A stretch of 64,000 nucleotides of DNA from Palsa-965 sp044448685 (GTDB lineage Bacteria > Bacteroidota > Bacteroidia > Palsa-965), in the NCBI GenBank assembly GCA_044448685.1, contig JBIOHC010000009.1, positions 37,455-101,454 on the forward strand, written 5' to 3'. Positions 28,753 through 36,959 of this stretch are shown here, piece by piece. Every line of letters begins with the position of its first letter. Position 1 is the first letter of the stretch. The translations under genes were made by a program, and so were the position numbers. The notes under the pieces were generated by a model that searched no databases, was not told the DNA's origin, and was given only the letters and a program-made list of their open reading frames with translations.

Positions 28753-29241
28753 ATGGAAAGCTTCGATAGACTAAGACCCGAAAGCAGAATCTGGATCTTT
28801 CAGAGCAGAACCACACTGACATCGGAAATTCTTGCAGGCATTGCTGAGCGGGCTAGAGCTTTTATCGCTCAATGGAAATCACACGGAGCTGATGTTGCAG
28901 CGGGTTTCACCCTGGCCTATAACCATTTTCTGATTGTTGCGCTCGACGAGGCTGTAACCAGCGCCGGAGGATGCAGTATTGATACGCTATTGAAGTTCGT
29001 ACAAGGTCTTGAAAAGGAATTTGGACTCAGTTTGCTCGACAGGATGAATATTGCCTGGGAACAGGATGGTCAGGTGCATACGGCCGGTATGGGTGCTTTT
29101 GAGGAACTCCTCGATACCGGTAAACTGAGCGGGCAAACCCTGGTGTTCAATAACCTCGTTAAGACAAAGGCTGACCTCATCGGAAACTGGAAGATACCCC
29201 TTCTAAAAAGCTGGCATTCCCGTTTAATGAAAGTGAAGTAA
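28753..29241 (+). CDS. Conserved-looking protein of unknown function
   Basis: From ATG 28753 the protein has 162 residues; the frame opens with GTG at 28732, which would add seven residues. It is soluble, with no signal peptide, helix-rich at the start (MESFDRLRPESRIWIFQSRT) and with a central ADVAAGFTLAYNHFLIVALDE segment. There is no nucleotide-binding motif, so the label ABC transporter ATPase sometimes given to such proteins does not fit. It ends the Fe-S operon just before a strong terminator, which suggests co-expression with the oxidoreductase. Confidence 0.7.
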   Translation: MESFDRLRPESRIWIFQSRTTLTSEILAGIAERARAFIAQWKSHGADVAAGFTLAYNHFLIVALDEAVTSAGGCSIDTLLKFVQGLEKEFGLSLLDRMNIAWEQDGQVHTAGMGAFEELLDTGKLSGQTLVFNNLVKTKADLIGNWKIPLLKSWHSRLMKVK

Positions 29242-29261
29242 TCTGTTTATCTATACAACAG

Positions 29262-29295
29262 AAAAGAGTCCTGACGGAAACGTCAGGACTCTTTT
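29262..29295. terminator. Bidirectional rho-independent terminator
   Basis: A 15-base-pair perfect stem (AAAAGAGTCCTGACG and its complement) encloses a GAAA tetraloop. T-runs lie on the 3' side of both strands. It lies between convergent genes ending at 29241 (+) and 29317 (-), so it can stop transcription from both sides. Confidence 0.93.
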
Positions 29296-29316
29296 TATAG
29301 GGTTAAGGAAGAATTC

Positions 29317-29586
29317 TTAGTGAATATCCTTAAAGAAGTCTTTCATGCTCATATTATGAGCCTTCAGCACCTTCAGAAATGAACCGATAGTGAAGTTTGT
29401 GCCTTTTTCCATTCTCCAGTACAGAACACGGGAAATATCATGTTCAAACGCAAAATAGTCATAAGCAGGGTAGCCTTTCTTTAGACGCAGTTTTTTTAGT
29501 TTTTCTCCGATCTGCATAACTCGGGGATCCATGGCTTTGGTGCTTTTAGCAACTGCTTTGGCTGGGGCTTTGGTTTTTTTCTTCAT
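29317..29586 (-). CDS. Small XRE-like helix-turn-helix protein
   Basis: The protein has 89 residues. A Lys/Ala-rich N-terminal arm (KKKTKAPAKAVAKSTKA) precedes a Cro/CI-like fold: MQIGEKLKKLRLKKGYPAYDYFA, then HDISRVLYWRMEKG and a last helix at FLKVLKAHNMS. Length and layout resemble the small DNA-binding XRE proteins of Bacteroidota. The basic arm could add nonspecific DNA binding. It has its own well-formed promoter upstream and a terminator downstream, so it is probably monocistronic. Target genes are unknown. Confidence 0.78.
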   Translation of the reverse strand: MKKKTKAPAKAVAKSTKAMDPRVMQIGEKLKKLRLKKGYPAYDYFAFEHDISRVLYWRMEKGTNFTIGSFLKVLKAHNMSMKDFFKDIH

Positions 29587-29654
29587 TTGAAAATGGTTCA
29601 GGTCCGGTGAGTGGCCGGTGTTTTTAATGTGTGATTGATAGTATTGGATTAGGG

Positions 29655-29687
29655 CAAAGATACGTAAGTTTTCCTGTAAAAAGCAAA
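29655..29687 (-). promoter_or_regulatory. Bacteroidota-type promoter for the XRE-like gene
   Basis: On the minus strand a TTTG (-33) lies 21 bases upstream of TATCTTTG (-7, exact TAnnTTTG match). The start codon at 29586 is about 60 bases from the expected transcription start. The rest of the gap up to 29788 shows nothing else I can name. Confidence 0.6.
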
Positions 29688-29788
29688 TAATGTTTCATCT
29701 ATGGTATTAATAGAATGATGCAATCAGAATGGGGATTCGTAGAAGAAAAGCTATAATTAGGTTTCTTTACGCTTTTGGGAGGGAGGAA

Positions 29789-31405
29789 TTATTTCCAGGT
29801 GAACACATCATTTTTGTCTTTAGGCCTGAGAGGCCCGTAATCCTTAAATTCCTTGAGACGAAGTTCTTTCGGATTCAGTTCTTTAGGGGGATACAATGTC
29901 CCGTCCGGTTTGTTAAGCAGGGTGATTTTTTCGACGGAGTTGTTTTTTAAATAGATCAACAGGTCACTGCAGTCTGCCTTGTTAACTCCTGTCAGTTTGT
30001 TTTTCTCCTTAACATAGTAAATGGCCTGCCCGTTCCCTTCCACAAACACTTTTGCCAGTTTGTTGGCTTTGAAATAACCAACCATGTTCTTGCCTTTTAT
30101 TTGATTATACCTTATACTGTCTTCTTGTTCAATAATAAAGGAATTTGTAAACATGCGCAGGAGTTTCATTTCTCCATTTGCCAGGGTGAGTTCTACATGG
30201 GAGGCATTGAGCTGACTTTTGTCTGACCACAATACCGGTTCCATAAACATATTCATTGTTGAATCGTGGTAGGAGTAGACCAATGAATCGCATTTGCCCT
30301 GCACTTCCGGTTTGTAAAATTTGACTTTGTGGTAGGCATACATGGTACGAAGCATTGGCATGCTGTCCTTGCTTATAGCGCCGGTGATATTTTTCCGGCG
30401 CCGCTCTTCGGTAAGTTTTTTCCATTCTGCCGAATCGATAAGGGAAATCACTTTCAGGGTATCCGCATGCAGAAAGAGAGTATCTTTTTTATTGATCTGT
30501 TTAAGCAGAGCATGTCCGGTTACGACAGATACATTTTGTATCTCGCTGTTCACGGCATAATCTCCCGTCACATTGAGGTGCTGGCTTGTATCGGTAAGGA
30601 TCACATGCCCCAGCGCCCGGCCATATCCCTTTTTCCGGTCATAAAAAACACTGTCGCCCTGCAGGCTTTGCTTGCCGGTATTAATAAGGCTGTTCTTGCT
30701 GAAACGGGCCAGATCGTGTTTTGTATCATAGTAGCCGTTTTCACAATAGATTGAATTTTTATTGTCCCTGATCCAGGTAGGGCCGAAGAAGTAAGCAACT
30801 TTTGAGGAGGTATTATAATCGAGGGTGTCTGAATTCATTGTGTATTTCGGATTGGTCAGCACCACATTCTTCTTAAAAGCCATCATACGGCTTGATCCCA
30901 CATAATATCCTGTCAGGCTGGTGAGTACATTATCCTGGCTGTGCAGTGTGCCTCCTTCCGAATAGGTTGCCAGTTTCTGACTCACATCATAGGTCATATG
31001 CTCGGTTGTAAGGGTCATATCCTTATCAATAAGGCGTATGTTTTTTTCAAGACGTGCGAATTTTTTATTTCCGTCATATTTCATTTCATCTCCAAAAAGA
31101 TTCAGGGAGTCACCCTGTTTAAAATGTACACGGGAATAGGCATCCAGTGAGTTATCGGAAAAGAGGTGGGCACTGTCGCAATACATGGTTACATTATCCT
31201 GGGTAAAGACAACATTGCCGAGCAGCCTTCTTGTTTCTTTACCTCCAATAGGTTTGCTGCCCTCGAAGACATCGGAAGAGAATTTGATTTTTTTCTTTTC
31301 TTTCTGGGCATGAGCAGGCAAAGAGAAAAGGAGTAAGGCGGTCAGCCCAAGGTAAATACCTTTGTGGAGGAGGATAAGGACAGAGCCTGCTTTCTTCCGT
31401 ATCAT
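29789..31405 (-). CDS. OstA/LptA-like periplasmic protein
   Basis: The protein has 538 residues with an N-terminal hydrophobic export signal (residues about 9-33, ending LPAHAQ). The body is a long series of OstA-type beta repeats of the form YCDSAHLFSDNSLDAYSRVH, ARLEKNIRLIDKDMTLTTEH and YYVGSSRMMAFKKNVVLTNP, typical of LptA/OstA jellyroll proteins that carry LPS across the periplasm. It is much longer than LptA of enterobacteria (about 185 residues), as is usual for Bacteroidota OstA-like proteins. It is encoded 10 bases after purA and may work with the LptD-like protein at 21049. Confidence 0.85.
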   Translation of the reverse strand: MIRKKAGSVLILLHKGIYLGLTALLLFSLPAHAQKEKKKIKFSSDVFEGSKPIGGKETRRLLGNVVFTQDNVTMYCDSAHLFSDNSLDAYSRVHFKQGDSLNLFGDEMKYDGNKKFARLEKNIRLIDKDMTLTTEHMTYDVSQKLATYSEGGTLHSQDNVLTSLTGYYVGSSRMMAFKKNVVLTNPKYTMNSDTLDYNTSSKVAYFFGPTWIRDNKNSIYCENGYYDTKHDLARFSKNSLINTGKQSLQGDSVFYDRKKGYGRALGHVILTDTSQHLNVTGDYAVNSEIQNVSVVTGHALLKQINKKDTLFLHADTLKVISLIDSAEWKKLTEERRRKNITGAISKDSMPMLRTMYAYHKVKFYKPEVQGKCDSLVYSYHDSTMNMFMEPVLWSDKSQLNASHVELTLANGEMKLLRMFTNSFIIEQEDSIRYNQIKGKNMVGYFKANKLAKVFVEGNGQAIYYVKEKNKLTGVNKADCSDLLIYLKNNSVEKITLLNKPDGTLYPPKELNPKELRLKEFKDYGPLRPKDKNDVFTWK

Positions 31406-31415
31406 TTTGTCAGCA

Positions 31416-32696
31416 TCAGGCCGGAACTGCTCCGCGGAAAAGAGTTTGTTTCCTGTCAGGGCCTACCGATACGATACGGATGGGTACACCGGTTTCTTTT
31501 TCGATGAATTCAATATAGCGGCAAAGTTCTGCAGGCATGTCATCACTTGAGTGGAGCCCAGTTAGATCCTTCTTCCAGCCTGGAAGTTCGGCATAAACAG
31601 GTGAAACAAATTCAGGAGCAATATCATAAGGGAGATAATCTATTTTTTCTCCCCTGTGCAGATAATGCGTACATACTTTGATCCGGTCAAAACCGCTGAG
31701 GATATCAGCCTTCATCATAATAAGTTCGCTGACTCCGTTGATCATTACTGCAAATTTAAGGGCAGGCAGATCGAGCCATCCTGTACGCCGTGGGCGGCCT
31801 GTGGTAGATCCGAATTCATTTCCTGTTTTACGGATCTGTTCCCCTGTTTCATCCAGAAGTTCAGTCGGAAAAGGACCGCTTCCTACACGGGTGCAATACG
31901 CTTTAAAAATGCCAATGACACGTCCTATACGTGAGGGTGACAGACCGAGCCCGGTACAGGCTCCTGCACAAATGGTATTGGAAGAAGTAACAAAAGGATA
32001 AGAACCAAAGTCAATATCGAGCATGGAGCCCTGAGCGCCTTCGGCAAGTATTCGCTTATTAGCCCTGAATGCTTCATTCATATACTGTTCGCATTCCACA
32101 GTTTGTAATGACTGAAGCAGATGTATGCCCTCAAACCAGGCCGGTTCAAGTTCTGCCAGGTTATATTCAAACTTGTAGGCAGCCAGAATTTCCTTGTGCT
32201 TGGTAACCAGCTGTTCGTATTTTTCACGGAACCGGGGGTTCTGAATATCGCCTACACGGAGTCCGTTACGGCCTGTTTTGTCCATATAAGTAGGGCCGAT
32301 ACCCTTGAGTGTCGATCCTATTTTTTCAAGCCCTTTGTGAGCTTCGGAAGCCGCATCCAGCAAACGATGGGTAGGAAGGATAAGGTGGGCCCGGCTTGCA
32401 ATACGGAGTTTGGTATGTACATCGACACCCATTTTCTTAAGGGCGTCAATTTCTTTTTTAAAAATGACAGGGTCAATGACCACGCCATTTCCTACTACAT
32501 TGATAGCAGTAGGGTGGAAGATACCCGAAGGGATGGTATGTAAAACATGTTTAATGCCGTTGAATTCCAGTGTATGGCCTGCATTCGGACCGCCCTGAAA
32601 ACGGGCTATGATATCGTAACCGGGGGTTAAAACATCCACGATCTTTCCTTTACCTTCATCGCCCCATTGGAGGCCTAAGAGCACATCTGCTTTCAT
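31416..32696 (-). CDS. purA: Adenylosuccinate synthetase
   Basis: The protein has 426 residues, the standard length. The GTP-binding loop LLGLQWGDEGKGKIVD is at the N-terminus, with GPTYMDKTGRNGLRVGD and STTGRPRRTGWLDL further on. It joins IMP and aspartate with GTP to give adenylosuccinate, the first committed step to AMP. Its ATG overlaps the stop of the STAS gene by 4 bases, so translation is coupled to it. Confidence 0.98.
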   Translation of the reverse strand: MKADVLLGLQWGDEGKGKIVDVLTPGYDIIARFQGGPNAGHTLEFNGIKHVLHTIPSGIFHPTAINVVGNGVVIDPVIFKKEIDALKKMGVDVHTKLRIASRAHLILPTHRLLDAASEAHKGLEKIGSTLKGIGPTYMDKTGRNGLRVGDIQNPRFREKYEQLVTKHKEILAAYKFEYNLAELEPAWFEGIHLLQSLQTVECEQYMNEAFRANKRILAEGAQGSMLDIDFGSYPFVTSSNTICAGACTGLGLSPSRIGRVIGIFKAYCTRVGSGPFPTELLDETGEQIRKTGNEFGSTTGRPRRTGWLDLPALKFAVMINGVSELIMMKADILSGFDRIKVCTHYLHRGEKIDYLPYDIAPEFVSPVYAELPGWKKDLTGLHSSDDMPAELCRYIEFIEKETGVPIRIVSVGPDRKQTLFRGAVPA

Positions 32697-33037
32697 TTTA
32701 ACTTTGATACGGCCGATTCCAGGGTTTCGGTGACGGTGAATACGGTATTGAGTTTGGTAATGATCAGTAATTCATTTACACGTTTGGAAACATTTGTAAT
32801 GACTACTTCACCTCCTGCTTTCCGGACACGGGAAAGGATATTGATCATGACATTCAATCCGGAGCTGTTAATATACTTCAGATCCTGAAGATCAAAAACC
32901 ATTTTTATTTTACGGGATTCTATCAGGTCATCGACTGAAGTGCTCAGCTCAGAGGCCTGACCTTTGTCAATAAGTTCACCGCTGAGGTGCACTATTTCGA
33001 CGCCGATTTCCGGTTCGATTCGGAATGAAAAGGTCAT
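32693..33037 (-). CDS. STAS-domain protein, anti-sigma factor antagonist type
   Basis: The protein has 114 residues, the length of SpoIIAA/RsbV proteins. VFDLQDLKYINSSGLNVMI holds the conserved Ser-Ser phospho-acceptor region (near residue 58), followed by VRKAGGEVVITNVS. Members bind an anti-sigma kinase and are controlled by phosphorylation of the Ser. No cognate kinase or phosphatase is in the window. It overlaps both fur (upstream) and purA (downstream) by 4 bases, an unusual set of neighbours. Confidence 0.9.
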   Translation of the reverse strand: MTFSFRIEPEIGVEIVHLSGELIDKGQASELSTSVDDLIESRKIKMVFDLQDLKYINSSGLNVMINILSRVRKAGGEVVITNVSKRVNELLIITKLNTVFTVTETLESAVSKLK

Positions 33038-33528
33038 ACAGGTTGCTTTTTGGTATGAATTTTAAGATGCTCACATTTGCCTGTTTTTTCAAGGCTCCTG
33101 CAGTGTCCGTAGAAATTAAGTGCGTGATGCTTTATATTAAACTGAAGGATATCTTCGGCCATTTTCTGTATTTGCTGTACGCGGGGGTCACAAAATTCAA
33201 CCACCCGTTCACAATCCATGCATATTAAATGATCATGCTGTTTGTATTCAAATGCCTTTTCGAACTGAGCCAGGTTTTTACCAAACTGATGCTTCGTAAC
33301 CAGGTTACAGTCCAGCAGCAGCTCAATCGTATTGTACAGGGTAGCCCGGCTAACCCTGTATTTCTTATTCTTCATGTGAATATAGAGACTTTCTATATCA
33401 AAATGTCCGTTACGGCTGTATATCTCATTCAAAATCGCAAACCTTTCCGGGGTTTTCCTATGGTTCTTTTTCTCCAGATAATGCGAAAACAATGTCTTTA
33501 CTTTTTCCTTAACTTCCTGTTCGGCCAT
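33034..33528 (-). CDS. Fur-family transcriptional regulator
   Basis: The protein has 164 residues. The winged helix spans about residues 20-80 (NHRKTPERFAILNEIYSRNG, VSRATLYNTIELLLDCNLV). The dimerisation and metal part has HDHLICMDCERVVEFCDPRV, then HALNFYGHCRSLEK, supplying His, Asp and Cys ligands of a Fur/Zur/PerR-type fold. Which metal or signal it senses cannot be told from the sequence. It leads the fur-STAS-purA-ostA run, each gene coupled or nearly so to the next. Confidence 0.92.
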   Translation of the reverse strand: MAEQEVKEKVKTLFSHYLEKKNHRKTPERFAILNEIYSRNGHFDIESLYIHMKNKKYRVSRATLYNTIELLLDCNLVTKHQFGKNLAQFEKAFEYKQHDHLICMDCERVVEFCDPRVQQIQKMAEDILQFNIKHHALNFYGHCRSLEKTGKCEHLKIHTKKQPV

Positions 33529-33553
33529 GAGAAAAACGAGCTTAAAAAAGCAG

Positions 33554-33580
33554 GTTTAAAGATACTAATTTAAATTAAAC
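33554..33580. promoter_or_regulatory. Inverted repeat over a near-consensus -7 box upstream of the Fur-family gene
   Basis: GTTTAA and TTAAAC flank an AT-rich core. On the minus strand TATCTTTA, one base off the -7 consensus, overlaps one arm. The gene starts 26 bases further on. An autoregulatory operator is possible; the AT-richness makes chance occurrence a real alternative. Confidence 0.3.
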
Positions 33581-33587
33581 GTCTGGA

Positions 33588-34052
33588 TTATTGCTTGTTT
33601 AGCGGATTGGCAGGTTTATCCATGCTCCTGAAAGCCCGGATTTTTATCCTCAGCCATTGAAGTGCTTCCGCCTCTCCCTGAAAGACCCTTGTTTCGGCAA
33701 GGGGTTTGCTGTATTGTATAAAATGATTGGCTTCTATCTGATTCATCAGATTGCGGGAACGGAAGGCGCGTGCTATCAGATTACTGTCAAGCTCATTACG
33801 TACAGAAGCCAGCTTTTTCGCAATATTGGTCAGGAGTATATTATGATTGTTGAAATCATAATACAAGGCATGAGGGCCGCCTTCAGCAAGTTCGAGTATG
33901 GCCTTGAGTATATCAATGGCACATGTTTCATCCAGCTCTCCGTCTCTCGTAAATACAATGGCGATGATCTTTTCTTCGATCAGATATACATTCGCTAGGG
34001 ATACCGCAATTATTCTCTTCTTCACAATCAGCTGGTCCAGGGATTCAATCAC
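33588..34052 (-). CDS. SpoIIAA/STAS-like protein of unknown role
   Basis: From GTG 34052 the protein has 154 residues; the frame opens at 34118, but that start would overlap the Rel ACT region. Alternating strands and helices (VYLIEEKIIAIVFTRDGELDE, HALYYDFNNHNILLTN) and the end AETRVFQGEAEALQWLR resemble SpoIIAA-like STAS domains, in which an ETRVF-type strand and helix close the fold. No phosphorylatable Ser is evident. It lies directly downstream of rel and may share its transcript, hinting at a stress-signalling link. The family call is tentative. Confidence 0.7.
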   Translation of the reverse strand: MIESLDQLIVKKRIIAVSLANVYLIEEKIIAIVFTRDGELDETCAIDILKAILELAEGGPHALYYDFNNHNILLTNIAKKLASVRNELDSNLIARAFRSRNLMNQIEANHFIQYSKPLAETRVFQGEAEALQWLRIKIRAFRSMDKPANPLNKQ

Positions 34053-34101
34053 TAAGTTAGGTAAAAAGAATGATGAAATCCAAATACTTGCCGACAAGCG
34101 C

Positions 34102-34416
34102 TTAGCTTTTGCCGTCAATCCTGGTTACACTCACCACTCCGGGTACCTTTCTGAGCTTATTCATGAGACTTGTCATGTGTTTTGTATCGTGGACGAACAC
34201 CATTATCGTTCCTTCAAAAGTGCCGTCGTTGGTATCGAAGCTGATGGAACGCATATTCACATTCAGCTCGCTGGAGATAATCTTGGTGATATTATTTACA
34301 AGTCCGATTTCATCAATTCCGCTGATATGGATACCGGCCAGAAAGGACAATAACTCCTGACTCATCCATTTGGCTTTTACGATGCGGTAGGCATAATTGG
34401 ACATAAGGGCAAGCAT
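34102..34416 (-). pseudogene. ACT domain of Rel, out of frame with the main rel ORF
   Basis: This frame encodes LMSNYAYRIVKAKW, then IHISGIDEIGLVNNITKIIS and VPGVVSVTRIDGKS, which is the C-terminal RIS/ACT part expected at the end of Rel/SpoT. It overlaps the end of the main rel ORF and is displaced by one base (7 bases instead of a multiple of three between the AAT codon of NCPN and the CTT of LM). It is either a frameshift in a once continuous gene, a base error, or a recoded C-terminus. An ORF in this frame opens at 34542, but its first 40 or so residues do not look like Rel. Confidence 0.8.
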
Positions 34417-36328
34417 TGGGGCAGTTGACGCGATGAATTTTGATGCCTTCGTTAATGGTGATAAATCCGAATACATCATCGCCCGGGATAGGTGTGCAGC
34501 AAGGGGACAGTTTATAGTCAATCTTATCCAGGCTCTCACCAAGGATTAGCATATCCGATTTACCCCTCACATTGCTCACCATCTGTTCCAGAGATGGTTG
34601 CTTGCTTTCCGGTTTGGCTGCTGCCTTGGAAGGTTTCTTATCCTTATCGCGTATATAATTCTTGACGGTTTTAAGATCCAGCATACCCATGGCTACCCGG
34701 AAGAACAACTCCTGGGCACTGGGCAGCTTCATATAGGTGGCATAGAGGTTAATGTTCTGGACAGTAAAGTCGAGCTTGAGGTGGTTGAATTTACGTTCCA
34801 GCATTTCCCTGCCTTCCTCGGCCTTCTTCTTCTTCTCCTCTTTGAGTGCATTCTTTATTTTCGCCTTTGCCCTTGCAGTAACCACATAACCCAGCCAGTC
34901 TTCCTTAGGGTGTTGCTTTACAGAAGTCAGGACCTCAACCTGATCTCCGCTTTTCAGGGCATGGCTCAGGGGCACCAGTTTGTGATTCACCTTGGCGCCG
35001 ATACATTTTTCACCCACCTTGGTATGTACATCGAAAGCAAAATCAAGGGCTGTGGCATTGGCCGGTAATGTCCGCATTTCCCCTTTCGGAGTAAATACGA
35101 ATATTTCCTCCGCAAACAGGTTCAGCTTGAAATCATCAATAAAGTCGAGGGCATTTTGTTCCGGACTTTCGAGCAGCTCCCTGATTTTCCGTATCCATTC
35201 TTCGAGCTGGCTTTCCCTTTCGGCTCCGTCTTCCTTGTATTTCCAATGGGCTGCATATCCTTTTTCAGCCAGCTCATCCATGCGGTGGGTACGGATCTGT
35301 ACTTCCACCCATTTTCCGTCGGGGCCCATTACGGTGGTATGCAGGCTTTCGTAACCGTTGGCCTTGGGAGTTGAAATCCAGTCGCGCAAACGCTCCGGAC
35401 TGGGATGATAAAAATCCGTAACGATGGAATAAACCCTCCAGCAATCCGCTTTTTCACGGTCTACCGGTGTGTCGACAATGATACGGACTGCAAAGAGATC
35501 ATAAATCTCTTCGAAAGGCACACCCTTTGTTTTTATTTTATGGTAAATGGAAAAGATAGATTTTGGGCGGCCCAGTATTTTGTATTTCAGGCTTGCTTCA
35601 TCCAGGGCTTCCTTGATAGGAACAATAAACTTATTGATGAATTTTCTCCTTTCAGGATCAGACTCAGCGAGTTTTTGTTCAATCTCATGGTACACTTCGG
35701 TCTCGGTATACTTCAGGCCCAGATCTTCCAGCTCGCTTTTGATGGCATTAAGGCCAAGGCGGTGTGCAAGCGGAGCATAGAGATAAAGTGTTTCCGAGGC
35801 AATCTTCAGCTGTTTGTCACGGGCCATTGACTCGAGGGTACGCATATTATGCAGCCGGTCGGCCAGCTTGATCAGGATGACCCGTATATCATCCGAAAGG
35901 GTGAGGAGCATTTTCCGGAAGTTCTCGGCCTGGAGAGAACTGCTCTGGTCAAAAACACCGGAAATTTTGGTAAGGCCGTCAATAATCTTGGCTTCCTTAT
36001 CACCAAACAAGCCCCGGATATCTTCCAGGGTCAGGTCTGTATCCTCTACTACATCATGGAGAAGGGCACAAACAACGGAAGTGGTACCCAGGCCTATTTC
36101 TTCGGCACAAATCTGAGCTACGGCTATAGGGTGGTATATATACGGCTCGCCAGATTTACGGCGCATATCTTTGTGCGCTTCGAGTGATATTTCGAATGCT
36201 TTTCGGATCAGTTCCTTATCTCCTTTCTCCAGTCTGCGTCTGCAGGCGGTAAGGAGGGTACGGTATCGCTTCAGAATTTCTTTCTTCTCGGCCTCTATAT
36301 CAATTACAGGATTCTTCTCCATTGCCAT
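34313..36328 (-). CDS. rel: Bifunctional (p)ppGpp synthetase/hydrolase Rel (frameshifted before the ACT domain)
   Basis: The ORF has 671 residues. The hydrolase HD domain comes first (EPYIYHPIAVAQ, LLHDVVEDTDLT, ADRLHNMRTL). The synthetase domain follows (FAVRIIVDT, RDWISTPKANGYESLHTTVM), then TGS (EIFVFTPKGEMRTLPANAT) and the Cys-containing linker DYKLSPCCTPIPGDDV. After IKIHRVNCPNA near residue 639 the frame leaves the family sequence and ends 32 residues later; the ACT domain continues in another frame to 34102. Joined, the product would be about 740 residues, the normal size. It makes and degrades the stringent-response alarmone. If the frameshift is real, a Rel lacking its regulatory C-terminal ACT domain results. 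Confidence 0.9.
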   Translation of the reverse strand: MAMEKNPVIDIEAEKKEILKRYRTLLTACRRRLEKGDKELIRKAFEISLEAHKDMRRKSGEPYIYHPIAVAQICAEEIGLGTTSVVCALLHDVVEDTDLTLEDIRGLFGDKEAKIIDGLTKISGVFDQSSSLQAENFRKMLLTLSDDIRVILIKLADRLHNMRTLESMARDKQLKIASETLYLYAPLAHRLGLNAIKSELEDLGLKYTETEVYHEIEQKLAESDPERRKFINKFIVPIKEALDEASLKYKILGRPKSIFSIYHKIKTKGVPFEEIYDLFAVRIIVDTPVDREKADCWRVYSIVTDFYHPSPERLRDWISTPKANGYESLHTTVMGPDGKWVEVQIRTHRMDELAEKGYAAHWKYKEDGAERESQLEEWIRKIRELLESPEQNALDFIDDFKLNLFAEEIFVFTPKGEMRTLPANATALDFAFDVHTKVGEKCIGAKVNHKLVPLSHALKSGDQVEVLTSVKQHPKEDWLGYVVTARAKAKIKNALKEEKKKKAEEGREMLERKFNHLKLDFTVQNINLYATYMKLPSAQELFFRVAMGMLDLKTVKNYIRDKDKKPSKAAAKPESKQPSLEQMVSNVRGKSDMLILGESLDKIDYKLSPCCTPIPGDDVFGFITINEGIKIHRVNCPNACPYVQLCLPHRKSQMDESGVIVLSGRYPYQRN

Positions 36329-36368
36329 AAGCGAGCAAATACGTGTTGGGGACTGGTTTCTATCAGGA

Positions 36369-36376
36369 CAAAAATA
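36369..36376 (-). promoter_or_regulatory. Candidate -7 box upstream of rel
   Basis: The minus strand reads TATTTTTG, an exact TAnnTTTG match, about 40 bases before the rel start at 36328. No TTG about 20 bases upstream was found, so support is partial. Confidence 0.35.
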
Positions 36377-36400
36377 AGCATTTTGGATGGAAAAGGCTGC

Positions 36401-36955
36401 TCACCTTTTGTTGTAATATTCCTCCAGTGCCTTATTAAGTTTAGCCACCATTTGCTCAGGAGTAAGCTTCGCGGCGACCCCGCTGTATTTGCGTATCAGG
36501 AAGGGAAAGGGAGGTTTTAACTGTCGCAGCTGATCATCCATCATCAGAAGCCCTTCTATGCTCTGTTCTTCACTGGAACCGAATTCGGCAATAAGATAAT
36601 GAGCAGGAACAGGGGTAATAGTGGTGTCTTGTTTCAACTGGTCATTGAGCAGGCAGTTTTTGAGCGTATGTGCCTTTACCTGTTCTGCTGAGGAGGTATA
36701 AAAGAAATAAACCGGACTGAAGTGATAATTTTTACGAAAGGCAGCGATGATATTTTTGTTTTCTGCTTCCACTTTCAGGAGATATGCAGCAGCGCCTTTG
36801 TCGAGGGCCTTGGCTTGCAGGGCCCCTGTTTTAAGGCCGACCAGAAGGGCTCCGTTCTTCAGGGTTTCAATTTGCACAGGTGCCGTACCCTCCTTTTCCT
36901 GTGCCGGGAGGAATGCTGTGCAGCTCAACAACAGATTCAGGAGGAGTAATTTCAT
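36401..36955 (-). CDS. Exported protein of unknown function
   Basis: The protein has 184 residues with a signal peptide (MKLLLLNLLLSCTAFLPAQ). The mature part is mixed alpha/beta, with EIN-like acidic helices and the segment NYHFSPVYFFYTSSAEQVK. No family recognised. A 4-base gap to the preceding 36960 gene suggests one transcript with that outer-membrane-like protein. Confidence 0.7.
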   Translation of the reverse strand: MKLLLLNLLLSCTAFLPAQEKEGTAPVQIETLKNGALLVGLKTGALQAKALDKGAAAYLLKVEAENKNIIAAFRKNYHFSPVYFFYTSSAEQVKAHTLKNCLLNDQLKQDTTITPVPAHYLIAEFGSSEEQSIEGLLMMDDQLRQLKPPFPFLIRKYSGVAAKLTPEQMVAKLNKALEEYYNKR

Positions 36956-36959
36956 CGGG

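Noticed and set aside
28753..29241. ABC transporter ATPase annotation
   Set aside because: No Walker A, signature or Walker B motif is present, and the protein is too short.
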